Part shown: positions 17,551 through 25,854 of the stretch, piece by piece | Layout: every line of letters begins with the position of its first letter | Numbering within the stretch: position 1 is the stretch's first letter | Position numbers and translations under genes: made by a program | Assembly: GCA_902538185.1 (NCBI GenBank) | Contig: CACBED010000002.1 | Coordinates: 1 to 58,958, forward strand | Origin: an uncultured OCS116 cluster bacterium | GTDB lineage: Bacteria > Pseudomonadota > Alphaproteobacteria > Rhizobiales > TMED25 | Reading direction: 5' to 3' | DNA length: 58,958 bases | Notes under the pieces: model-generated | What the model was told of the DNA's origin: nothing | Databases searched by the model: none | The model's input: only the letters and a program-made list of their open reading frames with translations

Positions 17551-18144
17551 ATGACTGTAGACCATAAATTCTTAAGAAATCTATATGCAGAACCAAGGCC
17601 AACATCTCTAGCAAAGGTTCAGTATAAAATCGATCAACATTGTCGAGAGTTTATAGGCAGATCACCCTTTATAATTCTTGGTACGGATGGAGATGTTTCA
17701 CCCAAAGGTGATTTTCCTGGTTTTGTCGATGTTTTAGATGATAACACAATTGCGATCCCCGATAGGTCAGGAAATAATCGTCTTGACTCGTATATAAATA
17801 TTCTAAAAAACCCAAAAGTTGCGGTTATGTTTCTAATACCAGGGATTAGCGAAGTCCTAAGAATTAGGGGTATGGCTGAGATATCTCAAGATAAAAATTT
17901 ATTAGTAAAAATGTCTGTAAACAGTCAGATACCGAAAACTGCACTTATTATAAGTGTTAATGAAATATATCTACATTGTGCAAAAGCAATTGCGCGCTCA
18001 GATATTTGGAACCCTGACAAACTGGTTAAAGATTACTCTACTCGAGAAATGTTTGCAGAACACGTCGGTAAATCTAAAAAAGAATTCAGTGACTATTATG
18101 ATAATGCAACAAACGAGGCATTAACTAGCGAAGGAAGAAAATAA
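17551..18144 (+). CDS. PPOX-class FMN-dependent flavoprotein, MSMEG_1061-like
   Basis: The 197-residue pyridoxamine 5'-phosphate oxidase-fold protein has the subgroup pattern SPFIILGTDGDVSPKGDFPGF, IAIPDRSGNNRLDS and NPKVAVMFLIPG followed by LRIRGMAEI. These are typical of FMN-dependent PPOX flavoproteins of the MSMEG_1061 type. The probable role is FMN-binding reduction of an unknown small molecule. It sits ten bases after the unknown gene at 16917, and AGGG lies before the ATG. It converges with azlD across nine bases. Confidence 0.8.
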   Translation: MTVDHKFLRNLYAEPRPTSLAKVQYKIDQHCREFIGRSPFIILGTDGDVSPKGDFPGFVDVLDDNTIAIPDRSGNNRLDSYINILKNPKVAVMFLIPGISEVLRIRGMAEISQDKNLLVKMSVNSQIPKTALIISVNEIYLHCAKAIARSDIWNPDKLVKDYSTREMFAEHVGKSKKEFSDYYDNATNEALTSEGRK

Positions 18145-18153
18145 CCACCTCTT

Positions 18154-18462
18154 TTAATTAAAGAAATTTCTACTTATTGCTATAGTGACAACACCAATGA
18201 CCATTGAAAGAAAAACATTTTTTGTTTTATACATGCATACTGCTATTAAAAAAATTGCAAAAATGCCTGCCAAACCTTCTTTTAATATTACTGGAGTTAC
18301 AAATGACAACAATAAAGTCGGCGGTAAATAATCTAAAAATATTCTGATTTTGCCTTCATTAGATATTTTACCTGATAGTAATAATCCAGATAACCTCAGC
18401 CCATAAGTGCCAATAGAAACAAGAAAAATAATTATTAATGCATATAACTCATGACTATTCAT
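18154..18462 (-). CDS. azlD: AzlD-type branched-chain amino-acid exporter subunit
   Basis: The 102-residue small membrane protein has about three to four TM segments. The AzlD pattern includes IGTYGLRLSGLLLSG near the N-terminus and LRLS...FLDYLPPTLLLSFV in the middle. AzlD is the small partner of AzlC (compare BrnE with BrnF), and the pair exports branched-chain amino acids or related compounds. The ATG overlaps the azlC stop by eight bases (ATGAATAG), implying translational coupling. Confidence 0.85.
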   Translation of the reverse strand: MNSHELYALIIIFLVSIGTYGLRLSGLLLSGKISNEGKIRIFLDYLPPTLLLSFVTPVILKEGLAGIFAIFLIAVCMYKTKNVFLSMVIGVVTIAISRNFFN

Positions 18463-19153
18463 TTTTTTTCGCCTCTAAAATCACACCAACCAGAGATCCA
18501 GCAATCGCACCTAATACAATGTATAGGTTACCACCTAATAAATATTCCGCAATATATGCAACAACGGCTGCAATTAGCCACGGAATGAGATTTCTTTTAC
18601 CCTGATACAGGTTAAAACTCAAAGCTGTAAATATTGCGATGAAGGCGAAATCTAGTGCATATTTTGATGGGTCGCTAATAAATCCCGCAAATATATATCC
18701 GAGGTATGTACCAGTAGACCAAATAGAAAATAAACATATACCTCCACCGAAAAGGAAAAGTGGGGTTATGCTTTCACGTTTACTTCGCTCTATTGTAACT
18801 GCCCAATTTTCATCAGCAACTAGATGCATATATATATACTTATCCCTCAATGAGCTCTTCTTGAATAATGAATTAAGAGATGCGCCTATCAAAAAATATC
18901 TCAGATTTATTAATAGTGCCGCAGCAACAATTGTGAAAATCTCTGAAATATTATTCCATTTATCAACAATAATAAATTGTGATGTGCCCGCAAATATAAA
19001 AGCATTCATCAGTGTTAATTGATATATCTCTACACCTTTTTGGGCACATATCATACCCAATACTGCACCATACGCAAATACGCTGAGGCCAATTGGGGTA
19101 TTAGCCTTTGCTCCATTTATGAAATCATTCGAAATATAGATATTTGCGGCCAT
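18455..19153 (-). CDS. azlC: AzlC-family amino-acid exporter
   Basis: The 232-residue membrane protein has the AzlC signature: FINGAKANTPIGLSVFAYGAVLG, then NAFIFAGTSQFIIVDKW and INLRYFLIGASL, with LVADENWAV. About seven TM segments are visible. It forms an efflux system with AzlD. It is divergent from the tripartite transporter gene tctC across a 242-base gap, which must contain both promoters. Export next to several amino-acid/carboxylate importers hints at balancing of branched-chain amino-acid pools; that is inference. Confidence 0.88.
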   Translation of the reverse strand: MAANIYISNDFINGAKANTPIGLSVFAYGAVLGMICAQKGVEIYQLTLMNAFIFAGTSQFIIVDKWNNISEIFTIVAAALLINLRYFLIGASLNSLFKKSSLRDKYIYMHLVADENWAVTIERSKRESITPLFLFGGGICLFSIWSTGTYLGYIFAGFISDPSKYALDFAFIAIFTALSFNLYQGKRNLIPWLIAAVVAYIAEYLLGGNLYIVLGAIAGSLVGVILEAKKNE

Positions 19154-19395
19154 GTTTTAAAAAGTTGATAAAATTAATTACTTAAATTTTTAAATTAGAC
19201 AGAAGTGTAAACAATATTACAAAAAAGTTACGAAGTGTCGATATTACTTATTTTGTGACAAGATAACAACTTTTCTCTTGCAAACAATTTAAAATAAAAT
19301 AGTTTATTATATAGGGATAAATTTAGGGATGTGTTTATATTTTATATCCATCAAATTTATTATATGAAATTAACTTTATCGAAAGGGAGAATTAA
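19154..19395. promoter_or_regulatory. Divergent promoter region azlC / tctC
   Basis: This 242-base gap between divergent genes holds no ORF I can support. It is AT-rich and ends with a strong tctC ribosome-binding site (GAAAGGGAGAATTAAATG). A TTGCAA box about 30 bases upstream of a TATATAG stretch (around 19279-19315) could be part of the tctC promoter, but the fit is weak. Confidence 0.4.
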
Positions 19396-20319
19396 ATGAA
19401 ATTTTCTTATTTATTTAAAGGCGTTGTTGCATCCGTTTTTGGCGCCGCAATGCTGCTAGCAGGTGGAACAGCTCAAGCTGACTATCCGTGTAAAGAAGCC
19501 ACATTTATTGTGCCTTACTCACCAGGTGGTGGATCTGACCAAATGGCTAGAAGGCTTGTACCTGGTCTTGAGGAAGCTCTTGGTGTTGGTGTAAATATCG
19601 TATACAAAACAGGTGGTGGCGGTGCTGTAGGATTTAGTGAATTACACAGATCTGCACCAGATGGCTGCACATTTTCAAACACCGTTGTTCCTAATGTTAT
19701 AATAAGCTCAAAAGGTGAAGGTGTTGGATATAAACCGGGTGATTTTGCCTATATCGGTATGACTGAGTCATCAGCTGGAACACTTATGGTTCCTAAAGAT
19801 AGTAAGTACAAAACTATTGAAGATTTTATTGCTGCTGCAAATGAAAACCCAGGTATGTTAACTGTAGCTGGCACAGGCGGTAGTGGTCTATCACGATGGA
19901 CGCAACTAGAGTCAGTTCTTGGTATAGAAACAACATATGTGCCAGTTGGTGGTGGTGTGGGTAAAATGATACCAATGCTGGCAGGTTCTCACGTTGACGG
20001 TGCTGCTACTGGTGCAAACCATGCGACAAAACATAAAGGAATTGTTGATGCAATTCTTGTTGCGGGCGCAAATGAAGTACCTACGCTTCCAGGTGTGCCA
20101 AACGAACCAGATTGGAATTATGTTATTACTTGGGGCCTAATGGCACCTCCGGGAACACCATCTGATATTGTTGAAACACTTAATGCTGCTTTAAGATCAG
20201 CAGCTTCTGATCCAGCTGTACAAGACGCACTTACAAAAGGCGGATATGTAACACATGATATGACAGTTGCTGAAGTTAACGCGTTTATGGATGCTGAAAT
20301 CGCGAAATACGCAGACTAG
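19396..20319 (+). CDS. tctC: Tripartite tricarboxylate transporter substrate-binding protein (Bug/TctC)
   Basis: The 307-residue periplasmic binding protein has a signal peptide (MKFSYLFKGVVASVFGAAMLLAG...AQA). The mature start YPCKEATFIVPYSPGGGSDQMAR has the Bug-family P(Y/F)SPGGGSD anion-binding loop. Later motifs are GTGGSGLSRWTQLE, MAPPGTPSDIV and MDAEIAKY. It binds a carboxylate or other small acid for the TctAB permease; the ligand cannot be read from sequence. It is followed by a strong hairpin and then tctA. Confidence 0.92.
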   Translation: MKFSYLFKGVVASVFGAAMLLAGGTAQADYPCKEATFIVPYSPGGGSDQMARRLVPGLEEALGVGVNIVYKTGGGGAVGFSELHRSAPDGCTFSNTVVPNVIISSKGEGVGYKPGDFAYIGMTESSAGTLMVPKDSKYKTIEDFIAAANENPGMLTVAGTGGSGLSRWTQLESVLGIETTYVPVGGGVGKMIPMLAGSHVDGAATGANHATKHKGIVDAILVAGANEVPTLPGVPNEPDWNYVITWGLMAPPGTPSDIVETLNAALRSAASDPAVQDALTKGGYVTHDMTVAEVNAFMDAEIAKYAD

Positions 20320-20341
20320 TATAAAACGTAACCTAGAATTT

Positions 20342-20367
20342 CTCATAGCTCATTTCTGAGCTATGGG
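20342..20367 (+). terminator. Stem-loop between tctC and tctA
   Basis: Perfect 9-bp arms CATAGCTCA / TGAGCTATG enclose loop TTTC, extended by one G-U and one C-G pair. The hairpin follows the tctC stop by 22 bases and precedes tctA by 55 bases. It fits a partial terminator or stabiliser that lowers permease expression relative to the binding protein. Confidence 0.75.
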
Positions 20368-20422
20368 ATTTCTGGTTCTATCATTATCTTCAATGAATAT
20401 AGACTAATCCAGGATTTGCCGA

Positions 20423-21916
20423 ATGTTTGAAGCCTTACTTATGGCTATTAGCCCCACATACTTAATGTATATGACAATTGGGGTGTTATTAGGTCTCGTT
20501 GTTGGAACCTTACCAGGTTTAACTGCAACTATGGGAACAGCATTATTAGTGCCATTTACATTTGGCTTACCAACAGGTGAAGGTATTGCAATGCTGGGTG
20601 GCCTTTACGTATGTGCCATGTTTTCGGATGCGATTCCTGCCTGTCTTGTCAACACTCCCGGAACTCCTGCCGCAATGGCAACTGGTTTTGATGGTCACCC
20701 TATGGTGAAACAGGGTAGGGGGCAAGAGGCTATTGTGGCGGCTTGCTTCAGTTCTGCTCTTGGTACAATATTCGGTGCAGCTTGTTACCTATTACTTGCA
20801 TGGCCTATGGTTTCTGTTGCGTTAAAGTTTGGCCCTCCGCAATTTTTTTGGTTAGGTGTATTTGCATTAACTATAATCGGAAGTCTTGCTGGAAAATCGA
20901 TACTCAAAGGACTTGCAGGTGCAGCCATTGGTATAATTATAAGTTGTATAGGAATAAGTCATGCGGCGGAAGTTAATAGATTTACATTAAATATTCCAGA
21001 ACTCAGAGGCGGCGTATCATTGGTGGCGGCACTAATCGGAGTCTTTGCTGTACCGCAGGTACTTAGCATGATTTTAAATCTGCGAAAGGAAGAGTATGTT
21101 GCGGAGTACAAACCGGAAAAAGGTGTAATCCTAAAAACAATAATAAAAGTAGTATCAGCCCCAATACATTTTTTAAGATCAGGTGTAATTGGTGCTTTTA
21201 TTGGTATACTCCCTGGTGCGGGAAGTCCAATTGCTGCTATCGTCTCATATAATGAAGCGCTTCGATGGAGTAAAGATAAAAGCCAATATGGTAAAGGTGA
21301 TGTGAGAGGTGTAACAGCTTCTGAAATTGCTAATAATGCAGCCGCGCCTGCTGCTATGATACCACTTGTAACACTGGGTGTACCAGGATCAGCGCCTGCA
21401 GCAGTTATTGCTGGTGCGCTAATGCTACGTGGTTTAAACCCTGGTCCAGAATTATTTGGAACCAACGCAACGCTAGTTTATTCGTTTGGGTGGTCTTTAT
21501 TGATAGCAGGTATTGTCGTATTTTTTATTGGTATGCTTGCGACCCCAATTTTAGTGAGAATAATCAAAATACCATTAAGGCTTTTAGCTCCACTCATAAT
21601 GTTTTTAGCTATAATTGGGGCTTATGCAATTCGAAATAACGTGTTTGATGTGTATCTGATGCTCATTATTGGACTCTTTGTTTTCCTTATAAGACCTCTT
21701 GGTTTTCATCCTGGTCCAATCGGGCTTGGCTTTATACTTGGTCCAATAATTGAACCATCATTGGTTCAGGCGTTATATATCTCTCATGCCGTCGGTGTCC
21801 AAAGAGTATTCTTTAGTGGGTCCGTCAGTATCATACTTATAAGCTTATCTGTAATATCAGTTTCAGCTGTTGCTATATCCAGATATAGATCTAGGAAAAA
21901 AGAAAATGTATCGTAA
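20423..21916 (+). CDS. tctA: Tripartite tricarboxylate transporter large permease TctA
   Basis: The 497-residue protein has about 11-12 TM segments and the TctA motifs LGLVVGTLPGLTATMGTALL, FSDAIPACLVNTPGTPAAMAT and GILPGAGSPIAAIVSY, with NNAAAPAAMIPLVTLGVPG. It forms the membrane channel of the TTT system and works with TctB and the binding protein. The start is ATG 20423 with AGGA nine bases upstream. The stop overlaps the tctB start by 11 bases. The gene order here is C-A-B, not the more usual C-B-A. Confidence 0.94.
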   Translation: MFEALLMAISPTYLMYMTIGVLLGLVVGTLPGLTATMGTALLVPFTFGLPTGEGIAMLGGLYVCAMFSDAIPACLVNTPGTPAAMATGFDGHPMVKQGRGQEAIVAACFSSALGTIFGAACYLLLAWPMVSVALKFGPPQFFWLGVFALTIIGSLAGKSILKGLAGAAIGIIISCIGISHAAEVNRFTLNIPELRGGVSLVAALIGVFAVPQVLSMILNLRKEEYVAEYKPEKGVILKTIIKVVSAPIHFLRSGVIGAFIGILPGAGSPIAAIVSYNEALRWSKDKSQYGKGDVRGVTASEIANNAAAPAAMIPLVTLGVPGSAPAAVIAGALMLRGLNPGPELFGTNATLVYSFGWSLLIAGIVVFFIGMLATPILVRIIKIPLRLLAPLIMFLAIIGAYAIRNNVFDVYLMLIIGLFVFLIRPLGFHPGPIGLGFILGPIIEPSLVQALYISHAVGVQRVFFSGSVSIILISLSVISVSAVAISRYRSRKKENVS

Positions 21917-22415
21917 ATTATTAAAATACATTCAGGATAGTGATATTGCGATTACAATATTATTATTTACAATTGCTGGGTTATCTTTTAGAGGTGTGCC
22001 TGATAATATTTGGGATGATTACTTATACATTGATTGGGTCTTTCCATTAGCCTCGTCATATATTTTATTCATTATAGCAACTATATTTTTAATAAAGTCC
22101 GTACGTAAAATTCTTCTCAAGAACATTGATAATGATCTCAAGATTAGTAAAGAGGAGATTCCTTCAATAATTAATGTATTTGTATACAGTATAATACTGT
22201 TCTTTTATCTTGTTTGTTTATTTGCCTTCGGTTTTTGGCCAGCAAGTTTATTACTATTGTGGGCAGGAATATTATATTTCCGACCAGAAAAGAATCTAAA
22301 CTCAATAATGAAGTCTTTAGGTATAGCGCTTATTACATGCCTCATAGCGTACATAGTTTTTAGCTCCGGCTGGTTATTTTATGTACCATTTCCAAAATCA
22401 AGAATTTGGATTTAG
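21906..22415 (+). CDS. tctB: Tripartite tricarboxylate transporter small permease TctB-like
   Basis: The 169-residue protein has four TM segments (IAITILLFTIAGLSF, FPLASSYILFIIATIFL, VFVYSIILFFYLVCLFAF and the C-terminal LGIALITCLIAYIVF), ending SGWLFYVPFP. This matches TctB/DUF1468 layout; sequence identity in this family is low, so the call leans on position and topology. The start ATG 21906 (MYRKLLKYIQDSD) is used instead of the track's 21870; it overlaps the tctA stop by 11 bases. The LVIVD gene begins ten bases after the stop. Confidence 0.82.
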   Translation: MYRKLLKYIQDSDIAITILLFTIAGLSFRGVPDNIWDDYLYIDWVFPLASSYILFIIATIFLIKSVRKILLKNIDNDLKISKEEIPSIINVFVYSIILFFYLVCLFAFGFWPASLLLLWAGILYFRPEKNLNSIMKSLGIALITCLIAYIVFSSGWLFYVPFPKSRIWI

Positions 22416-22425
22416 GGAGGAAATT

Positions 22426-23703
22426 TTGTCAAGACCATACTACAAAACTGATCCAATCACAGGCGGTGGTCCAGCGCAATACATTAGCGCTGAACATAAA
22501 CTCAGCGAGCCGTGGAAGGAGCAATCTCATAATGTAAAATTGGTTGGTCACTCGGACCTTAATGGATGGGGGGACGCATTTCAGATTCAAGTTTCAAAAG
22601 GCATATGTTATGTAGCAGCCTCAGGTGTCAATGGACATGATGGACTTACTATATTAGATGTTAGTGACCCCTCTAAACCAACAATACTTAATCAAATTTC
22701 AGACTCACCGGGAGCCAGAACACACAAAGTCCTGAAGATTAATGATGATATTATGATTACGAATTCCGAACTTAGACCAAATTTAAGAGAAAAGTACCCC
22801 GAATTAAAGGGAGGGATGAAAGTGTTTGATATATCAGATCCAATTAACCCAAAATTTCTTAGATACGTCGAAACAGATGGAATGGGCATACATAGGCCAA
22901 TTTATGATAGAGACAGAAAACTTATGTATAGTTCAGGTTATCGTGATGGGTTTGATAAAAAAATCCTTTTAATTCATGATATGAAAGATCCTGCAAATCC
23001 TGAATTCATTGGCCAGGGATGGGTTGAAGGCCAAAAAAATGACGAAAGTTATACCTGGGATAATTCTATAGTTCAGAATGAAGCATGGTGTCATGAAGGC
23101 AATCCTTGGGGAAATTATGTTACAGCTGGCTGGTGGGATGGTGGTATTGTGTTATTTGATTGCACAAATCCAAGTAAACCAGAATTTAAATGGAGACATA
23201 ATCCACATGAAACGCATGGTTGGGCAGGTTGTTATCACAGTTTTCTTGTCCCGAAAGGGTCTGAATTTGGTATCGTTACACAAGAAACTGTAACAGTAAA
23301 CTGCGAACACCCACCAGCATTTATTACTTTCTATGACCTAAGAAATAAAGATATACCATTACCTGTTAGTACCTATATGCCATTTGAAACTGACCCATAC
23401 GATATGAGGCCAATAGACACCAAGTGGAGTAAAACTGGATCAAGGCACGGGGCTCATAATATATGGCTTGATATGGAAAAGGATGACCTTATTTATATTG
23501 CATGGTTCAATGCCGGGTTACGAATTATTGATTGGAGCAACCCATTTTCTCCAAAAGAAGTTGGTTACTATATTCCTCCCGGTAACAAAGAGCGTTTTTG
23601 CCCTCAAAGTAATGATGTCTATGTTGATCGTGAAACGGGACTTATTTACATGTCTGATAGATGGGGACTTGGCCTACATATCTTAGAGTACACAGGTAAG
23701 TAA
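22426..23703 (+). CDS. LVIVD repeat beta-propeller-like protein with probable TTG start
   Basis: The 425-residue soluble protein contains five LVIVD-type repeats: GLTILDVSDPSKP, GMKVFDISDPINP, ILLIHDMKDPANP, GIVLFDCTNPSKP and GLRIIDWSNPFSP. Several His/Trp-rich motifs follow (HETHGWAGCYHSF, SRHGAHNIW). The predicted fold is a beta-propeller. No signal peptide is seen, so it is probably cytoplasmic. The track ATG at 22381 lies inside tctB with no ribosome-binding site. GGGAGGAAAT precedes TTG 22426, the best start. It is ten bases after tctB and 77 before the liv-type binding protein. The molecular function is unknown. Confidence 0.75.
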   Translation: MSRPYYKTDPITGGGPAQYISAEHKLSEPWKEQSHNVKLVGHSDLNGWGDAFQIQVSKGICYVAASGVNGHDGLTILDVSDPSKPTILNQISDSPGARTHKVLKINDDIMITNSELRPNLREKYPELKGGMKVFDISDPINPKFLRYVETDGMGIHRPIYDRDRKLMYSSGYRDGFDKKILLIHDMKDPANPEFIGQGWVEGQKNDESYTWDNSIVQNEAWCHEGNPWGNYVTAGWWDGGIVLFDCTNPSKPEFKWRHNPHETHGWAGCYHSFLVPKGSEFGIVTQETVTVNCEHPPAFITFYDLRNKDIPLPVSTYMPFETDPYDMRPIDTKWSKTGSRHGAHNIWLDMEKDDLIYIAWFNAGLRIIDWSNPFSPKEVGYYIPPGNKERFCPQSNDVYVDRETGLIYMSDRWGLGLHILEYTGK

Positions 23704-23780
23704 ATTATATTTGTAAAAATCTTAAATACCACTATAATTTATGAATATTGTCTTAACGTTTATTTAATAGGGAGGTAAAC

Positions 23781-25067
23781 ATGGCAAAAAATTTTTTTGG
23801 GCTAAACCTAATTGGTTTAGCTGCATTCCTTACACTATCTTTTCTACCAATAAATGATACCAATGCATCTATAAAAATTGGCGCTTCTATGCCATTGACA
23901 GGAAACTTTGCTGTTCCTGGTTCTAAGCATTTAGAAGGCTACGAAATGTGTGTAGATATTATTAACAGACACGGTGGATGGTTAGACCAGGAAGTTGAAC
24001 TCGTTGTAAGTGATAACAGATCAGATACTGAGACTGCTATTGCACAGTACGAAAGGTTTATTAATGTAGATAAGGTTGATCTTACTTTTGGTACTTTTTC
24101 AAGTAAATTAACATTTCCAATATCTCCAATCTTAGCAAAATACAACGCTATTCATCCAATTCCATCTGGTGGCGCGTTGAGAATTTTTTCACAAGGACAT
24201 AAAAATTTATTTTATTTCCAGGCTAGTGCAGCTGAGTATGTTGGAACAAATATGGTTGGTTTAATTAATGACCTAGTTGAAGACAAACCAACTAGGGCAG
24301 CTGTTGTTCATGCCGATGACTTTTTTGCAAACTCAATTGCAACTGGTCTACTTGGTGAAAAGGTTGTGATGCCAGGAAGTGGTCAATTAGTTGAAGATCT
24401 TGCACCTGGATATATCAGAGCAGCTGGGATCGAGCTTGTATATCACGAGCAATGGCCAGAAGAAGGATTCTCAGATTGGCTTGTTTTAGCAAATTCAATC
24501 AAGAATTCTGGTGCTGACCTAGTAATTGGTCTTATGGCATCGCCAGAAGAAGCAACACAGTTTACAAGGGCACTTAAAACCGTGAGACATAACCCAAAGC
24601 ACATTCTTCTATCACAAGGAACCCAGAAAGAGTTTTATGAAGGGCTCGGTGATGATGCTAATGGTGTAATAATCATGTCAGCATACCATCCAAAAGCTCC
24701 ATTTAAAGGATCTCTTGCAGGTATGCAAATGAATAATGCCGATTTTGCCGCCGAGTATCATATTACAACTGGAAATAAACCAGATGAGGATGTTGCGATT
24801 ACTTTTGCGCTATGCCAAGGCATAGACCAAGCTGTTCGGGCAACTGGATCTGTTGATGACCAAACGATAATGGATTGGTTGCATGCAAGAACACCAGAAG
24901 ACCCAGTAAAAACAGTACTTGGCAATTTCGCATGGGATGATAGAGGGCTTCCTCTAGGCAAGTCATTCCTAATGGTTCAATGGCAAGATGGTGGTAATCT
25001 GGAATTTGTATATCCTACAAATGAGTTTGATACTGCTGAAATTGTTGATCCTAAACCACAATGGTAA
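23781..25067 (+). CDS. Branched-chain amino-acid/amide-type ABC transporter substrate-binding protein
   Basis: The 428-residue periplasmic binding protein has a signal peptide (MAKNFFGLNLIGLAAFLTLSF...NAS). Peripla_BP_6 start KIGASMPLTGNFAVPG, motif EVELVVSDNRSDTETAI and the long type I binding-protein fold with FWDDRG-like end (GNFAWDDRGLPLGKSF) are visible. A GGGAGG site lies seven bases before the ATG. It delivers a ligand (amino acid, amide, urea or aromatic acid) to the LivHMGF-like permease encoded downstream. The ligand is uncertain. A strong hairpin follows the stop. Confidence 0.9.
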   Translation: MAKNFFGLNLIGLAAFLTLSFLPINDTNASIKIGASMPLTGNFAVPGSKHLEGYEMCVDIINRHGGWLDQEVELVVSDNRSDTETAIAQYERFINVDKVDLTFGTFSSKLTFPISPILAKYNAIHPIPSGGALRIFSQGHKNLFYFQASAAEYVGTNMVGLINDLVEDKPTRAAVVHADDFFANSIATGLLGEKVVMPGSGQLVEDLAPGYIRAAGIELVYHEQWPEEGFSDWLVLANSIKNSGADLVIGLMASPEEATQFTRALKTVRHNPKHILLSQGTQKEFYEGLGDDANGVIIMSAYHPKAPFKGSLAGMQMNNADFAAEYHITTGNKPDEDVAITFALCQGIDQAVRATGSVDDQTIMDWLHARTPEDPVKTVLGNFAWDDRGLPLGKSFLMVQWQDGGNLEFVYPTNEFDTAEIVDPKPQW

Positions 25068-25079
25068 TCATCTAAAATT

Positions 25080-25107
25080 TATGCGGCCAATATTGATTGG
25101 TCGCATA
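25080..25107 (+). terminator. Stem-loop between binding-protein and ATPase genes of the liv-type operon
   Basis: Arms ATGCGGCCAAT / ATTGGTCGCAT (one G-U) enclose loop ATTG, with one further T-A pair, and are followed by ATTTTTAT. It lies 12 bases after the binding-protein stop. This is the third binding-protein gene in the window with such a hairpin before the next operon gene. Confidence 0.75.
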
Positions 25108-25123
25108 TTTTTATGGCAAATAA

Positions 25124-25849
25124 ATGATATCAATAAAAAATGTAACAAAACGCTTTGGTGGCATCATCGCTGTTGACGACTCTTCCTTTGATGTTATGAG
25201 TTCTACAATATGCTCATTGATTGGGCCAAACGGAGCTGGTAAAAGTACATTATTTAATTGCATCTCACGTGTTTATCCAATTGATGAGGGGGAAATATAC
25301 CTTGGTGACACGAGAATAGATACAATGCCTGCGCATAAAATTGCATCATTAGGCGTGGGTAGATCCTTCCAACTGACAAGGGTATTGGATGAATTATCTG
25401 TTACAGAAAATTTATCACTTCATACAGCTGCTGGTTTTAATTTTCATCTATTGAAAGCTGGGGTAACCAGAGATGATAAGGCACGGGCTGAACAGATAAT
25501 GGAATTTCTAAATATTACTCATATTAGAGATTTACCGATGAAAGAACTATCATACGGCCAAAAAAAATTATTGGATTTGGGCTCAGTACTTATGTCCGAT
25601 CCAAGCGTCATTTTGCTTGATGAACCTGCTGCTGGAGTTAATCCAAGATTATTAGAAACGATACTTGATAGGATACTTGTGCTCAAAAAGCAGGGTAAAA
25701 CAATTCTTCTTGTGGAACACAACATGGATTTGGTAATGGGGATTAGTGATAAGGTTGTTGTTATGGCTGCAGGATCAATTATAGCAAACGGAACACCTGA
25801 TGAAGTTCAAAGTGATAAGCAGGTTTTGGAAGTGTATTTAACAGGATAA
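25124..25849 (+). CDS. livG: LivG-type branched-chain/amide ABC transporter ATPase
   Basis: The 241-residue ABC ATPase has Walker A GPNGAGKSTLFN, Q-loop region GVGRSFQLTRVLDELSV, signature LSYGQKKLLDLGSVL, Walker B VILLDEPAAGVNP and H-loop LVEHNMDLVM. The LivG-type long segment (LHTAAGF...) is shorter than usual, so the protein is somewhat shorter than typical LivG. It energises the LivH-LivM permease from the cytoplasm. It lies 56 bases after the binding-protein stop, separated by a hairpin, and five bases before livF. The ligand is not shown by sequence. Confidence 0.92.
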   Translation: MISIKNVTKRFGGIIAVDDSSFDVMSSTICSLIGPNGAGKSTLFNCISRVYPIDEGEIYLGDTRIDTMPAHKIASLGVGRSFQLTRVLDELSVTENLSLHTAAGFNFHLLKAGVTRDDKARAEQIMEFLNITHIRDLPMKELSYGQKKLLDLGSVLMSDPSVILLDEPAAGVNPRLLETILDRILVLKKQGKTILLVEHNMDLVMGISDKVVVMAAGSIIANGTPDEVQSDKQVLEVYLTG

Positions 25850-25854
25850 ATTTA

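Noticed and set aside
20959-21465. Minus-strand 168-aa ORF inside tctA
   Set aside because: It is the mirror frame of a clear TctA coding region with no independent motif. The same holds for 26933-27445 inside livH and 7867-8286 inside aapM.
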